A DNA stretch of 64,000 nucleotides from Sinorhizobium kostiense (GCF_017874595.1 NZ_JAGILA010000002.1:744001-808000); one strand, 5' to 3'; counted from the stretch's first letter, positions 1 to 8,906 are shown. Made by a program: numbers and translations. Notes: generated by a model from the letters alone, not told the origin.

Positions 1-2
1 AG

Positions 3-860
3 CGATCCGGAGGCAAGGTGAAAATCGAGCTTCTGCCGGTTGGCTCGGTCGTCGAGTACAACGAGACCCTTGACGCCGTTGCAGGCGGCATTCTGGATGG
101 ACAGATCTGCGATTCTTCCTATTGGGCCGGCAAGGACCCGGCATTCGGCCTGATCTCAAATCCGGTTGGCGCCTGGTCCGACCCCGCCCAAATGATCGAT
201 TTCGTCGAAAACGGCGGCGGCAAGGAAATCATGACAGAGTTGCTCGGATCGTATGGCCTGCATTTCATCGGTGTTTCGACCCCCGGCCTCGAAGCCTTCG
301 TATCCCGCGTGCCGCTTGACGGCGTCGACGACCTTAAGGGGGTCAAGGTACGCTCGCCCGAAGGCCCGATTGCAAACGTCTTCGCCGCGGCCGGCGCGGC
401 CCCCGTCAACCTCCCGGCATCCGAGGTTTACACGTCTATCGACAAAGGCGTGGTGGACGCTGCCGATTATTCGGTGTTTTCGGTCAACCAGCAGCAGGGC
501 TTGAACAAGGCGGCGCCGCACCCGGTCTATCCAGGCTTTCACTCCTTACCGCTCGTCGAAGTGTCGATGAACAAGGCGAAATGGGACGAATTGCCCGACG
601 ATATCAAGAAGATGATGGAGGAAACGGTCAAGGAATTCCAGCAGACCCAGATCGAGGGGCTGAAGAAGGCCGATGGGGCCGCGCTCGAACAAGCGAAGGC
701 TGACGGATCCATAACCGTGCACGACTGGTCAGCGGAAGAGCGCGCCAAGTTCCGCAAGATCGCCGTTGCGGAATGGGAACGCGTCGCCAAGACTTCGCCG
801 ATGGCGCAGAAGGTCTTCGATACCCTGACTGCCTACCTCAAGGAAAAGGGCCTGTTGTAA
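3..860 (+). CDS. dctP: TRAP transporter solute-binding protein DctP (5' partial)
   Basis: Periplasmic solute receptor of a tripartite ATP-independent periplasmic (TRAP) transporter. The frame is open from the window edge (reading R-S-G-G-K-V-K-I-E-L) so the signal peptide and N-terminal lobe lie outside; an internal GTG at 18 is not the true start. The visible 285 residues carry DctP-family hallmarks: the internal repeat region GVKVRSPEG with the Arg that salt-bridges the substrate carboxylate, and the helical C-terminus ending in TAYLKEKGLL. It is followed by dctQ and dctM in the same direction, the standard P-Q-M order. The substrate is probably an organic acid, but the family covers many and the sequence does not decide it. 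Confidence 0.9.
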   Translation, partial: RSGGKVKIELLPVGSVVEYNETLDAVAGGILDGQICDSSYWAGKDPAFGLISNPVGAWSDPAQMIDFVENGGGKEIMTELLGSYGLHFIGVSTPGLEAFVSRVPLDGVDDLKGVKVRSPEGPIANVFAAAGAAPVNLPASEVYTSIDKGVVDAADYSVFSVNQQQGLNKAAPHPVYPGFHSLPLVEVSMNKAKWDELPDDIKKMMEETVKEFQQTQIEGLKKADGAALEQAKADGSITVHDWSAEERAKFRKIAVAEWERVAKTSPMAQKVFDTLTAYLKEKGLL

Positions 861-922
861 CAGGCTATGGGCGGCCCACCCGCTGGGCCGCCTTCACTTC
901 GATATGGCTAGGGAGAGAAGCC

Positions 923-1501
923 ATGAGCGATCATCCCCGCACGAGGGAAGAGATAGACCTGGCGGCGACAAGCGAAGGCATCGGCGCCCCGGTTCCTGAA
1001 TCCGGTCTCATGGGACGGATCGTGGATAAGGCCGGATATATCTTCGCCGCCGGGATCGTCGTCGCCGCACTTATCCTCCTGACAGAGGTTTTCCTGCGCT
1101 ATGTCCTCAACAGCCCCACCATCTGGGCACATGAGACGACGGTCTTCCTTTGCGGATCCGCCTTTGTCTTCGGAGGGCTCTATTGTACCTGCCGAGACAG
1201 CCATATTCGGGTGGTTCTGATATATGATCACTTGTCCCCACACGCGAGACGGATCGCAGATATTGTCATCTCGCTGGTTTGTGCGCTTGCAAGCGGCTTT
1301 TTCGCTTATGCCGCCTACCACATGGTGACGCGCGCGGTCTTCACCCCATCGGGCGAAATACGCCTCGAAACGACCGGAAGCGCGTGGAGCGCACCAACCC
1401 CGGCTCTGATCAAGATCTTTATCTTCATCACGATGGTCCTGCTGGTCCTGCAATTCTTGATCCTGGCTTTCAACTACGCACGCAGCGGGCAGAGAGATTA
1501 G
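923..1501 (+). CDS. dctQ: TRAP transporter small permease DctQ
   Basis: Small four-helix membrane subunit of the TRAP carrier (192 aa), which joins DctM to form the transport pore unit. Four hydrophobic segments are visible, at about residues 34-56, 68-90, 108-132 and 155-180, and the segment around LRYVLNSPTIWAHE matches the family. I chose the ATG at 923 because it is preceded by AGGGAGAG at good spacing; the frame is open further upstream into dctP but has no ribosome site there. It lies 62 bp after dctP and 3 bp before dctM, so the three form one operon. Confidence 0.9.
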   Translation: MSDHPRTREEIDLAATSEGIGAPVPESGLMGRIVDKAGYIFAAGIVVAALILLTEVFLRYVLNSPTIWAHETTVFLCGSAFVFGGLYCTCRDSHIRVVLIYDHLSPHARRIADIVISLVCALASGFFAYAAYHMVTRAVFTPSGEIRLETTGSAWSAPTPALIKIFIFITMVLLVLQFLILAFNYARSGQRD

Positions 1502-1504
1502 TCA

Positions 1505-2833
1505 ATGGCAGATTTCCTCGACGTCGGCCTCAACCTCCAGTCGCTTGGGATTGGGTGGGGCACCATAGTGATGTTCGTGCTGATGGTCGGCTTGCTTTTG
1601 ACCGGCATGCCTCTGGCCTTCGTGACGCTGCTGGTGGCGCTGATATTTGCCCTCGGCTGGTTCGGCCCGATGTCGATCCCGCTGATCACCAGCCGCGTCT
1701 ACTCCTTCGTCATGAACTTCGTGTTCGTCTCCGTGCCGATGTTCGTGCTGATGGCGGCAATTCTCGACCGTTCCGGGATCGCGCGCGACCTGTTCGATGC
1801 GATGAAGCTCTTCGCCGGCCGCATCCGCGGCGGTGTCGCCGTGCAGACGGTCTTCGTGTCTGTCATTCTGGCGGCGATGAGTGGCATCATTGGCGGTGAG
1901 ATCGTCTTGCTCGGTCTGATCGCCCTGCCCCAGATGTTGCGCCTCGGCTATGACCGGAGCTTGGCCATCGGTGTCGTCTGTGCTGGTGGTTCGCTCGGTA
2001 CGATGATCCCGCCATCGATCGTTCTGATCATCTACGGCCTGACTGCCAACGTTTCGATCGGAGAGTTGTTCACGGCCGCATTCATACCCGGCTTCATGCT
2101 GGCCATGTTCTACGTGGTCTACATCCTGGCGCGGGCCTATTTCACGCCACATGTGGTACCGCCAGCGGATCCGACACCGATCCCCACCGCCGAGAAACTC
2201 CGCCTCCTCAAGGGATTGGCTCTGCCGATCCTTGTGGTATTCATCGTCCTCGGCTCAATCTATGGCGGCATTGCGTCGGTGACCGAGGCTTCCGCTATCG
2301 GCGTCGGCGGCGTGGTGCTGTCGACAATCCTGCGCGGCGAGTTCTCCTTTGCATTGCTGCGCGACGCGGCCATGCAGACACTGGCAACGGTCGGCATGAT
2401 CGTCTGGATCGGCATCGGTGCGACAGCGATTGTCGGCGTTTACAACCTGATGGGTGGCGTCAACTTCGTGTCCGGTCTCATCACCGGCATTTCCGACAAT
2501 CCGACAGTCATCATTCTCTTCATGATGCTCATTCTCTTCGTGTTGGGCGCCTTCCTTGACTGGGTCGGCATCGCTCTGCTCACGATGCCGATCTTCGTGC
2601 CCATCATCAAATCGCTTGGCATGGACCCGGTCTGGTTCGGCGTACTCTTCTGCATGAACATGCAGGTATCTTTCCTCTCCCCGCCATTCGGCCCCGCCGC
2701 GTTTTACCTCAAGTCGGTTGCCCCGCCCGGCATCACCCTCGGCGTTATCTTTAAATCGTTGATACCATTCATCATGCTTCAGATGCTTGGGATTGCGGTG
2801 CTCATAGCTTTTCCAGGGATAACCGGACGGTAA
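1505..2833 (+). CDS. dctM: TRAP transporter large permease DctM
   Basis: Large transmembrane subunit of the TRAP transporter (442 aa), the sodium-coupled elevator-type carrier of the ion transporter superfamily. About twelve hydrophobic segments are visible. Family motifs include GGSLGTMIPPSIVLIIYG near residue 160 and a second internal-repeat counterpart, LSPPFGPAAFYLKSVAP, near residue 395, the two discontinuous hairpins that hold substrate and Na+. Length is typical for DctM (about 430). It follows dctQ after 3 bp and ends the operon. No clear terminator was seen after it; the sequence downstream holds an IS remnant. Confidence 0.93.
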   Translation: MADFLDVGLNLQSLGIGWGTIVMFVLMVGLLLTGMPLAFVTLLVALIFALGWFGPMSIPLITSRVYSFVMNFVFVSVPMFVLMAAILDRSGIARDLFDAMKLFAGRIRGGVAVQTVFVSVILAAMSGIIGGEIVLLGLIALPQMLRLGYDRSLAIGVVCAGGSLGTMIPPSIVLIIYGLTANVSIGELFTAAFIPGFMLAMFYVVYILARAYFTPHVVPPADPTPIPTAEKLRLLKGLALPILVVFIVLGSIYGGIASVTEASAIGVGGVVLSTILRGEFSFALLRDAAMQTLATVGMIVWIGIGATAIVGVYNLMGGVNFVSGLITGISDNPTVIILFMMLILFVLGAFLDWVGIALLTMPIFVPIIKSLGMDPVWFGVLFCMNMQVSFLSPPFGPAAFYLKSVAPPGITLGVIFKSLIPFIMLQMLGIAVLIAFPGITGR

Positions 2834-2845
2834 GCACGATGCCGA

Positions 2846-2967
2846 AGCGCCAATCCAAAAGAAGCGCCGGCCGTCGCTGCGAGGCCGCGCTTGCCAGTAT
2901 TTGGCACGAACGCCTTGATCTGCTCCCATTGGTCGTCGCGAAGAACCTCCCCTTCAAAATCTGACGC
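2846..2967 (-). pseudogene. IS5-family transposase N-terminal fragment, frameshifted
   Basis: On the minus strand one frame reads EVLRDDQWEQIKAFVPN and then, after a one-base shift, RPRSDGRRFF. Together these match the start of IS5/IS427-group transposases, where a (D/E)(D/E)QW-x(2)-I segment is followed about 20 residues later by a GRRFxNALLW-like segment. No DDE catalytic core, no full-length frame and no clear terminal inverted repeats are present, so this is a dead remnant. The match is from memory of the family and a search is needed to name the element. Confidence 0.5.
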
Positions 2968-3610
2968 CCAAAGGCCAGCTCTGATGCTGATGACGCAGTT
3001 GGAAATCTCACCCCGTTCGCGCGCTGGCGTGAGCCCGAACGGTTCGGTCCCAAATAGATAGTCGCTCCGTGAACTGTCCGCACGTCACTGGCAATGCTCT
3101 GTAACATCCGCTTTCCGATGAGGGCGATCCCTTGGGCAGCGTGTAAAATCCGCAGTGAGTAGATAACTGCAGCCAAGGAGCCCATGATGAAGCTATAAAG
3201 CACGGAGTCGCTGTTCCTCTCGAGCTCCTATAGGGCGGGAATTATGGAGATGTCGGCTTCTCACGCGCATTACTGTCACTGGTAGGGTGGCTCTCCAACT
3301 TCCGCCCTCCACCCATCTCTGCTGATGCTGACCCGCTAGCGAAGGCGCGCTTAGGCCCCAGAAGCGGAAATTATTGCCGCTCGCCCGCCCTGTTGACTGA
3401 GGCCCAAAGCCAGGGCACAAAGGTGGCATCTACGGTCGCTCGCGGCGGGAAAATATAGGGAATTCAAAGGCGATTTCGCTAAGCCTTTGAAATTATGTGA
3501 GAATCCAGGTTCCCCAGCCAATTCTCGCCAAATCTTGCTTTGGTTTCTCTGACGTGTTCGCCGTTTGGCGTTATGGACGTCCCTGCCCTGCGCTCGACCT
3601 TCATCGCCCC
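2968..3610. other. Gene-free stretch downstream of the IS remnant
   Basis: No convincing coding frame on either strand: the open frames lack ribosome sites and family-like composition. One hairpin is visible, TTCAAAGGC (3463-3471) pairing with GCCTTTGAA (3483-3491) across an 11-nt loop; it has no T-run on either side and its role is unclear. The stretch may be decayed mobile-element DNA, since it abuts the transposase remnant. Confidence 0.4.
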
Positions 3611-3976
3611 TCACTCCGCCGAATTAAACTGCAGCGTAAACACGACCCCCGCGATCTCCTCGGCCACCGCCTCCGAGAACTCGAGCGGCATGCAGCCCTC
3701 GAGTGCCGAGCTCGCGGCCGCGACGAACGCCTTGCGTTGTGCCTCGTCGCCAGTCACGCGGATTGCCGTCGGCTGCGGCGGGCCCATCAAGGTGCCGTTG
3801 GCTCGGAAGGCGAATTTCAGCGTTACGAAGGAGTTCTTGATGCCGACGGGCGGGGTCCAGCATCGGCCGAGGGCGTCATTGACCTCGCCGAGGCTCCGCA
3901 GGGGTTCGGCCAGCAACCGACTCGGTTGCAAGAGGAAAAGCACGCCGGCCATGGCGCACGCGGCGAGGAATTGCAT
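3611..3976 (-). CDS. Exported protein with a TonB/TolA C-terminal-like fold
   Basis: A 121-aa protein beginning MQFLAACAMAGVLFLLQ, a signal peptide ending near residue 23. The rest (GRCWTPPVGIKNSFVTLKF followed by NGTLMGPPQ) has the pattern of TonB/TolA C-terminal domains: a Trp-containing start, a beta strand of alternating hydrophobics, a D/N-G turn, and a final FTLQF strand. It lacks the proline-rich linker and the membrane anchor of a true TonB, so it is probably a secreted stand-alone domain. The upstream frame is open but the chosen ATG starts exactly at the signal peptide. Function unknown. Confidence 0.7.
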   Translation of the reverse strand: MQFLAACAMAGVLFLLQPSRLLAEPLRSLGEVNDALGRCWTPPVGIKNSFVTLKFAFRANGTLMGPPQPTAIRVTGDEAQRKAFVAAASSALEGCMPLEFSEAVAEEIAGVVFTLQFNSAE

Positions 3977-4061
3977 CTTTTCAGCCCGGTTCCGATCACA
4001 CCCACTGCATTCGAGATAGCGTCGAATCGCGCGCGGACGCAACCGCCCGTTCAAAGCGCTG

Positions 4062-5201
4062 CTACAGGAGCCCACGCTTCGCCAGGTTGCGCATCAGCGC
4101 AGCCGTGCCGAAGGTCCAGGGCGGGCAATCGGTCGAAAGCCGCACGGTGTTGACGAGGCTGCCGAGCGCCGGGCTCGAGATCGTCACCACGTCGCCGATC
4201 CTGTGGGTGAAACCCTGGCCCGGCTCGCCGCGGTCCTCGACCGGGGCGAAGAGCGTTCCCATGAAGAGCATCAGCCCATCAGGATATTGATGGTGTGGAC
4301 CGATCGTCTGGGCGACGAGGTCGAGCGGGTCGCGGCTGATCTCGCGCATGGTGCTCGAGCCCTGGAGGCGGAAACCGTCCGGCCCCTCGACCAGGAGATC
4401 GAGATCGGCGTTGCGTACGTCATCGATTGAATAGGTTTCGTCGAAGAGGCGGATGAAGGGGCCCATGGCGCAGGAGGCATTGTTGTCCTTGGCCTTGCCG
4501 AGAAGCAGTGCCGAGCGGCCTTCGACGTCGCGGAGGTTCACGTCGTTGCCGAGGGTGGCGCCCTTCACGCGGCCGTCAGCGGAGACTGCGAGCACGATTT
4601 CCGGCTCCGGATTGTTCCAGCGCGAAATCGGGTGCAGCCCGACGGCCGCACCCCAGCCGACTGCCGAGAGGGGTTGCCCCTTGGTGAAGACCTCGGCATC
4701 CGGGCCGATGCCGACCTCCAGATATTGCGACCAGACGCCCTCCTCGATCAGCGCCGCCTTGACGCGCGCAGCTTCGGGCGAGCCAGCCTTCAAGTCCCTG
4801 AGGCTGTCGCCGATGATCGCCGTCATCCGCGCGCGGATCGCCTCGGCGCGGGCCGCGTCGCCGGCGGCGCGCTCCTCGATGACCCGCTCGATCATCGAGC
4901 GCGCGAAGGTGACGCCGCAAGCCTTGATGGCCTGGAGGTCCGGCGGGGCGAGGAGATGGAGGTTGCGGCTCGCGCGATCCCCGGCGGCCATGACATCAGC
5001 AATGGAAGCCAGCGCTTCACCGGTGGCGGAGCGGACGTGGGCCACAGGATCGTCAAGGTTGAGCAGATCGCGCATGGTCGGCGCGGCCCTCGAAGTGATA
5101 TCGATCAACTCACCGTCACGGATGGCCATAAGGCTCGGCCCCTCCACATCCGGGCGCCAGGCGCGCCCGACAAAGGTGCCGGTTTCATAAGCCATGGTCA
5201 T
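4062..5201 (-). CDS. Fumarylacetoacetate hydrolase family protein
   Basis: A 379-aa member of the FAH superfamily, whose members hydrolyse or decarboxylate 2-oxo acids using a bound Mg2+ or Mn2+. Motifs include HPISRWNNPEPEIVLAV (the E-x-E metal ligands), GNDVNLRDVEGRSALLLG and DNNASCAMGPF, with the C-terminal GDVVTISSPALGSLVN strand. The length (about 380) marks the long rhizobial subgroup, larger than the 280-aa catechol-pathway hydrolases. The start at 5201 follows GGAGGAG; a second in-frame ATG lies two codons later. It stands alone between unrelated genes, so the substrate cannot be inferred from context. Confidence 0.85.
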   Translation of the reverse strand: MTMAYETGTFVGRAWRPDVEGPSLMAIRDGELIDITSRAAPTMRDLLNLDDPVAHVRSATGEALASIADVMAAGDRASRNLHLLAPPDLQAIKACGVTFARSMIERVIEERAAGDAARAEAIRARMTAIIGDSLRDLKAGSPEAARVKAALIEEGVWSQYLEVGIGPDAEVFTKGQPLSAVGWGAAVGLHPISRWNNPEPEIVLAVSADGRVKGATLGNDVNLRDVEGRSALLLGKAKDNNASCAMGPFIRLFDETYSIDDVRNADLDLLVEGPDGFRLQGSSTMREISRDPLDLVAQTIGPHHQYPDGLMLFMGTLFAPVEDRGEPGQGFTHRIGDVVTISSPALGSLVNTVRLSTDCPPWTFGTAALMRNLAKRGLL

Positions 5202-5465
5202 CGTTCTCCTCCACTCGCACTGTTTCCGCCTCTTCACAGGTTTTCGCAGTCGAACCGCCTGTCTGTAAAGACCTTCGCGCAGCAACCGCATGTTGCAGGG
5301 CCTCGGGGAACCCTCCAATAGCTGGGGCGTTAACCGTTCGGCCGCCTGCCACAGGCGCCGCGAGCATGTTTCGATGGTCGATCACCTCGGTAAGCCATCG
5401 CTGAAATGGTTTTGGCGCGAGAATACCCGTTGCCACCCGGCGATCGCCAGAAAGGATGTAACGCC

Positions 5466-5774
5466 ATGGTCCAAGAAGAACAATACAGGGATAGGCCTCC
5501 GGAAGATCCGAAGCACCCGCCGCCACCCCTGCCCGAAGAACGGGACACGAGTTTCCGGCGCAGCACATGGCTGCTGCTTTCGATCCTGCTCGTCGGCCTC
5601 GTGATCGCGCTGATCGCCTGGCTGCCTGCGGAGCTGACCAGAGACGCCGAAGACACACCGACGACCACCTCGTCCACAACCACGGCGCCTGCCGAGCCCG
5701 GCCAAGCCGCTCCTCCGGCCGCCGAACCGGCGCCGGCGCCGGCAGCACCGCAGAGCCAGCCGCCGGCTCAGTAG
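5466..5774 (+). CDS. Small membrane protein with Pro/Ala/Thr-rich tail
   Basis: Hypothetical 102-aa protein. Residues 1-30 are polar and proline-rich (PPEDPKHPPPPLPEE), one transmembrane helix follows at about 35-57 (STWLLLSILLVGLVIALIAWLP), and the last 40 residues are a low-complexity tail of Thr, Ala and Pro that is likely periplasmic. The ATG at 5466 is preceded by AAAGGA. I do not recognise a family; the tail composition suggests a cell-envelope spacer. It lies 83 bp before the MgtC-like gene and may share its transcript. Confidence 0.6.
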   Translation: MVQEEQYRDRPPEDPKHPPPPLPEERDTSFRRSTWLLLSILLVGLVIALIAWLPAELTRDAEDTPTTTSSTTTAPAEPGQAAPPAAEPAPAPAAPQSQPPAQ

Positions 5775-5857
5775 GCCATCGGAAATGGCGGCCCAGGACG
5801 GCTGAACGGGTCGGCCCGCCCTAACGCTTCGAGGAACCGCCAGGTATCGTGCCTCCC

Positions 5858-6415
5858 ATGAACGAGATCGTTGCCGATATCCTTGTTGCGACGCATACGC
5901 CCTATCAGGTGATTCTCGCGCGGCTCAGCGGGGCTATACTTCTTGGCGCCCTGATCGGCATCGAGAGGGAGAAGCGGCAGCGCCCTGCGGGTCTCAGGAC
6001 ACATATCCTCGTCAGCCTCGCATCTGCGGTGTTCGCCGTCATTGCCGTCGAAAGCGTGCATATGACGAGCCTGTCTGGTCCCGAAGTTCGGATCGATCCG
6101 ATCCGCGTCGTGGAAGCGGTAACGGCTGGCGTGGCTTTCCTCGCCGCGGGCATGATCGTGTTCTCGAAGGGCGAGGTCAAAGGCCTGACCACCGGCGCCG
6201 GCATGTGGCTCGCCGGTGCAGTCGGGCTTTCCATCGGCTTTGGCTTCTGGTGGATTGCGGCCTTCGGTGCCCTTGCGAGCCTCGTCGTTCTCTTCGTTCT
6301 CGGACGGCTGGAGCTGGCCCTGAATTGGAAGTCGCCGGAAGAACTGGCTGGAACGGCGGAGGGGCAGCCGCATGACCGAAAGAATGCCGCATCCGGCGAT
6401 CGCCGGGACACTTAG
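5858..6415 (+). CDS. MgtC/SapB family membrane protein
   Basis: A 185-aa inner-membrane protein of the MgtC/SapB/YhiD family. The signature region is visible: RLSGAILLGALIGIEREKRQRPAGLRTHILVSLAS near residues 20-55, followed by hydrophobic segments TAGVAFLAAGMIV, GAGMWLAGAVGLSIG and AAFGALASLVVLFVLG. It lacks the C-terminal ACT-like domain of virulence MgtC, as is usual for the short forms. A GTG three codons earlier (5849) is an alternative start. Roles in the family include Mg2+ limitation and acid adaptation; here nothing further can be said. Confidence 0.85.
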   Translation: MNEIVADILVATHTPYQVILARLSGAILLGALIGIEREKRQRPAGLRTHILVSLASAVFAVIAVESVHMTSLSGPEVRIDPIRVVEAVTAGVAFLAAGMIVFSKGEVKGLTTGAGMWLAGAVGLSIGFGFWWIAAFGALASLVVLFVLGRLELALNWKSPEELAGTAEGQPHDRKNAASGDRRDT

Positions 6416-6523
6416 CGCATGGGTCCATGGGTCCAAAAGCGTTCTGATGCGTCCTGAAGCGCACACGGCGCTGGGACGCAGTGCAAAGCGTCCAGCCGCT
6501 GCTCGATCCGAATCCGACCTATT

Positions 6524-6790
6524 TTATCCGAGGTCTGGCGTCTGGAACGACCCCTCAGCCACGCCCCGCTCGAGGCGCCGGATCGGCCTCGACCCCGCGC
6601 GCATAACCGGCTGTCGGTGGCGCAGCCCATGCAGTACAGCGATCGCCCGTACCGCATCCTCCGACTTCTCGAATGTAATGCCGTCCAGCGACCAAACGCT
6701 GTATTTGACCGCAATGAAACGCAGTCGTCCATTGTCAGGCATGAGCGCGCCGACGGCCTCGCCGCCGTATTCGATCGTCTGCTTGCGCAT
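6524..6790 (-). CDS. Conserved small hypothetical protein, likely stress-induced
   Basis: An 88-aa protein starting MRKQTIEYGGEAVG, with the segment RLRFIAVKYSVWSLDG that reads like a short beta hairpin. The start at 6790 is supported by GGAGGAGATT just upstream; the longer frame has no such site. The C-terminal third is Arg-rich. No family was recognised with certainty. Upstream on the same strand lies GGAAC-N17-TGTT (6881-6906), an EcfG-type promoter, which would place the gene in the general stress regulon controlled by the nearby nepR-phyR pair. Confidence 0.6.
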   Translation of the reverse strand: MRKQTIEYGGEAVGALMPDNGRLRFIAVKYSVWSLDGITFEKSEDAVRAIAVLHGLRHRQPVMRAGSRPIRRLERGVAEGSFQTPDLG

Positions 6791-6880
6791 GCGTGGAATC
6801 TCCTCCCTGACCGCCCGCGAACGCGTACGGCTGACTGCCGGACAGAGTTCGCCCCCGCGCCCTACCGCCGGCGACAATAG

Positions 6881-6906
6881 AACACTTCATCTCTGTGCTT
6901 GGTTCC
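6881..6906 (-). promoter_or_regulatory. Candidate EcfG (RpoE2-type) promoter for the 88-aa gene
   Basis: Read on the minus strand: GGAAC at 6906-6902, a 17-bp spacer, then TGTT at 6884-6881. The accepted alphaproteobacterial general-stress consensus is GGAAC-N16/17-CGTT; here the first base of the -10 element is T, so this is the weakest of the five found. The start codon at 6790 lies about 85 bp downstream. Confidence 0.45.
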
Positions 6907-7030
6907 ACCCCCCGCGAAATAATTTCTGTCCCCTTCGAGGTGCGGCAGGTCTCCCAAATCGACGTCGATCTCAGGAGAAAGACATCGCGCGTCTGATAGG
7001 ATGCACGGTCTGTAGCGGACTCGCGACGAT

Positions 7031-8284
7031 TCAGGCGAGGAACCGCTCGGGACGATAGGGTGCGATGTCGATGACGGTTTTTTCGCCGGTCATGGCCTCT
7101 GCCAAAGCGCGGCCAGTTACCGGGCCGAGGGTCATGCCGTGATGGGCGTGTCCGAAGGCGAACCATAGCCCCTCGTGGCGCGGCGCCTTGCCGATGATCG
7201 GCATCATGTCCGGCGTGCAGGGGCGGGCACCCATCCAAGGCTCCTCGTCGCGCCGCTCGGCGAGCGGAAAGAACTGGCGCGCAACCCGTTCGGCCCGGGT
7301 CAACTGCACGGGTGTCTTCGGGGCGTCGCGAAGCGCAAATTCGGCGCCCGTCGTCAAACGGATGCCGCGCAGCATCGGCGCCAGGAAATAACCCTTCTCC
7401 TCGTCCAGCACCCAGTTGTTGAGTACAGCGCCGTCCCTGGTGGCGTAATGCATGTGGTAACCGCGCTTGACCGCAAGCGGGAAATGATAGCCGAGCTTGC
7501 GGGTAACGGTGTCGGCCCAGGGACCGAGGGCGACGACCACCTCGCGCGTCTCCAGCTGGCCCTCCGGCGTGGCGATCCGCCAACCGGCGCCTTCGAGAAT
7601 GTGCTCTAGGGTTGCGGCGTCGCCCGAAACCAGGCGGCCGCCGAGCGACTGAAAATAGGCGAGGTAAGCTTTGTTCAGGCTGTGCGGGTCGCGGATCGAC
7701 CATGGATCTGTCCAGCGCAGGCCGCCGGCGAGATCCACCTGAATGAATGGTTCCACGGCTTTCATCTCGCTGCTCGAAAGCTTCTGATGGTTGACGCCGA
7801 ATGCGGCGGAAAGCCGTTCGGCATCCTTATAGGCGGCATCGCGCTCCTTCTCCGAGCGGAACACCTTCATCCAGCCGTTCTTGCAAATGAGATCGCCGGC
7901 GCCGGAGGCCGCGATCAGATCCTCATGTTCGGCGATCGAATGCTCGATAAGCGGAGCATAAAGACGAGCTATCCGCTGATGCTGGGTGAAGCCGGAATGC
8001 CACCAGTAGCGCGCCAGGAAAGGCACGAGACTCGGCAGTGCGCGGAAGTGATAGCTGGCATCGATAGTGTTGTTCAGCGCGTAGCGGAACAGCGCGCCGA
8101 AATCATGCGGGAAGCCGTAGGGAAACACGCCTTCGCGCTGGATGAGGCCGGCGTTTCCATAGGAGGTCTCCTCGCCGGGGCCTCGTCGGTCGACGAGCAC
8201 GACCCCCTTTCCCCGCCGCGCCAGATGAATGGCGGCGGAGATACCGACGATGCCGCCGCCGAGAACCATTGCGTCAATCTTCAC
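7031..8284 (-). CDS. FAD-dependent D-amino-acid dehydrogenase/amine oxidase (DadA-like)
   Basis: A 417-aa flavoprotein of the DAO family that oxidises amino acids or secondary amines. The N-terminus is an FAD-binding Rossmann fold, MVLGGGIVGISAAIHLARRG with the acidic residue in VLVDRR, followed by ETSYGNAG, the DadA-type second flavin motif. The C-terminus has GARPCTPDMMPIIG and FAFGHAHHGMTLGP, the substrate and flavin-ring contacts of the family. Translation appears to start at GTG 8284; an ATG five codons in would cut into the first strand. It is a single gene, so DadA itself (with dadX) is not indicated by context and the substrate is open. Confidence 0.85.
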   Translation of the reverse strand: MKIDAMVLGGGIVGISAAIHLARRGKGVVLVDRRGPGEETSYGNAGLIQREGVFPYGFPHDFGALFRYALNNTIDASYHFRALPSLVPFLARYWWHSGFTQHQRIARLYAPLIEHSIAEHEDLIAASGAGDLICKNGWMKVFRSEKERDAAYKDAERLSAAFGVNHQKLSSSEMKAVEPFIQVDLAGGLRWTDPWSIRDPHSLNKAYLAYFQSLGGRLVSGDAATLEHILEGAGWRIATPEGQLETREVVVALGPWADTVTRKLGYHFPLAVKRGYHMHYATRDGAVLNNWVLDEEKGYFLAPMLRGIRLTTGAEFALRDAPKTPVQLTRAERVARQFFPLAERRDEEPWMGARPCTPDMMPIIGKAPRHEGLWFAFGHAHHGMTLGPVTGRALAEAMTGEKTVIDIAPYRPERFLA

Positions 8285-8532
8285 CGAAATGCCCTGCCAC
8301 CCAACTTGACGTTTCGACGCCTACTTCTTCAACTTACCCATAATCTGCCCTGGCGACCACGGGAGCAGCGTGGAATCCACAAGACGATTCAGAGCAAGGG
8401 AACAAAGTACCTCAAGCGACTAGGGGCAAGCCGCGAACTCGCCCCTTCAACGCAAGCATGTCTGGACTAAGCACATCTTTTGAATGCGCCAATCGACCCT
8501 GGGACGGTCGCATCTCGTCGAGTGGGCGCCCT

Positions 8533-8697
8533 TCAGGTTCGGCGAATGAAGCCGGCAACGAGCGAAATAACCAGAAGCACGAGAAACAGAAAGAATAGAA
8601 CCTGGGCTATACCAGCCGAAGCGCCGGCAATCCCGCCAAAGCCGAGTACACCGGCAATGATGGCGATGACTAGAAAGATAAGCGCATAATAGAGCAT
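8533..8697 (-). CDS. DUF1328 (YtjA-family) small membrane protein
   Basis: A 54-aa protein translated [20 protein letters not shown], then [12 protein letters not shown], then a second hydrophobic helix and the end FIRRT. This is the pattern of the DUF1328/YtjA family: two membrane helices joined by a Gly/Ala-rich turn. The start at 8697 has AAGGAG seven bases upstream. Family members are often stress-induced in rhizobia. That fits the GGAAC-N17-CGTT promoter at 8733-8758. Confidence 0.85.
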   Translation of the reverse strand: MLYYALIFLVIAIIAGVLGFGGIAGASAGIAQVLFFLFLVLLVISLVAGFIRRT

Positions 8698-8732
8698 CTT
8701 CTATCTCCTTGGCTGCGTCTGCCTGGACCGAA

Positions 8733-8758
8733 AACGCCCGGCCTCTCACCTTTGTTCC
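8733..8758 (-). promoter_or_regulatory. EcfG-type promoter for the DUF1328 gene
   Basis: On the minus strand GGAAC (8758-8754), 17-bp spacer, CGTT (8736-8733): an exact match to the alphaproteobacterial EcfG consensus. It is 36 bp from the start codon of the DUF1328 gene, a normal leader length. Confidence 0.75.
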
Positions 8759-8851
8759 CATTCTCCACGGCCTGGAATTTGCGGATCGGGGCTAGCTCAC
8801 TACAACAGGAAGGGGATTCCCGCCCCCGGCGAAAAGGGCGGTCGTGCCGCA

Positions 8852-8876
8852 GGAACCTTCGACAAAGCGCGGCGTT
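8852..8876 (+). promoter_or_regulatory. EcfG-type promoter for the 64-aa gene
   Basis: GGAAC (8852-8856), 16-bp spacer, CGTT (8873-8876): an exact consensus match on the plus strand. It lies 30 bp before the ATG at 8907 and points away from the DUF1328 promoter 94 bp to the left. Confidence 0.75.
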
Positions 8877-8906
8877 TTGCGTCTGAATGGATCTTTGGGG
8901 AATAAA

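Noticed and set aside
2802..3203. 133-codon minus-strand frame over the IS remnant
   Set aside because: It includes only part of the transposase similarity in a wrong frame and overlaps the dctM stop; a chance frame.
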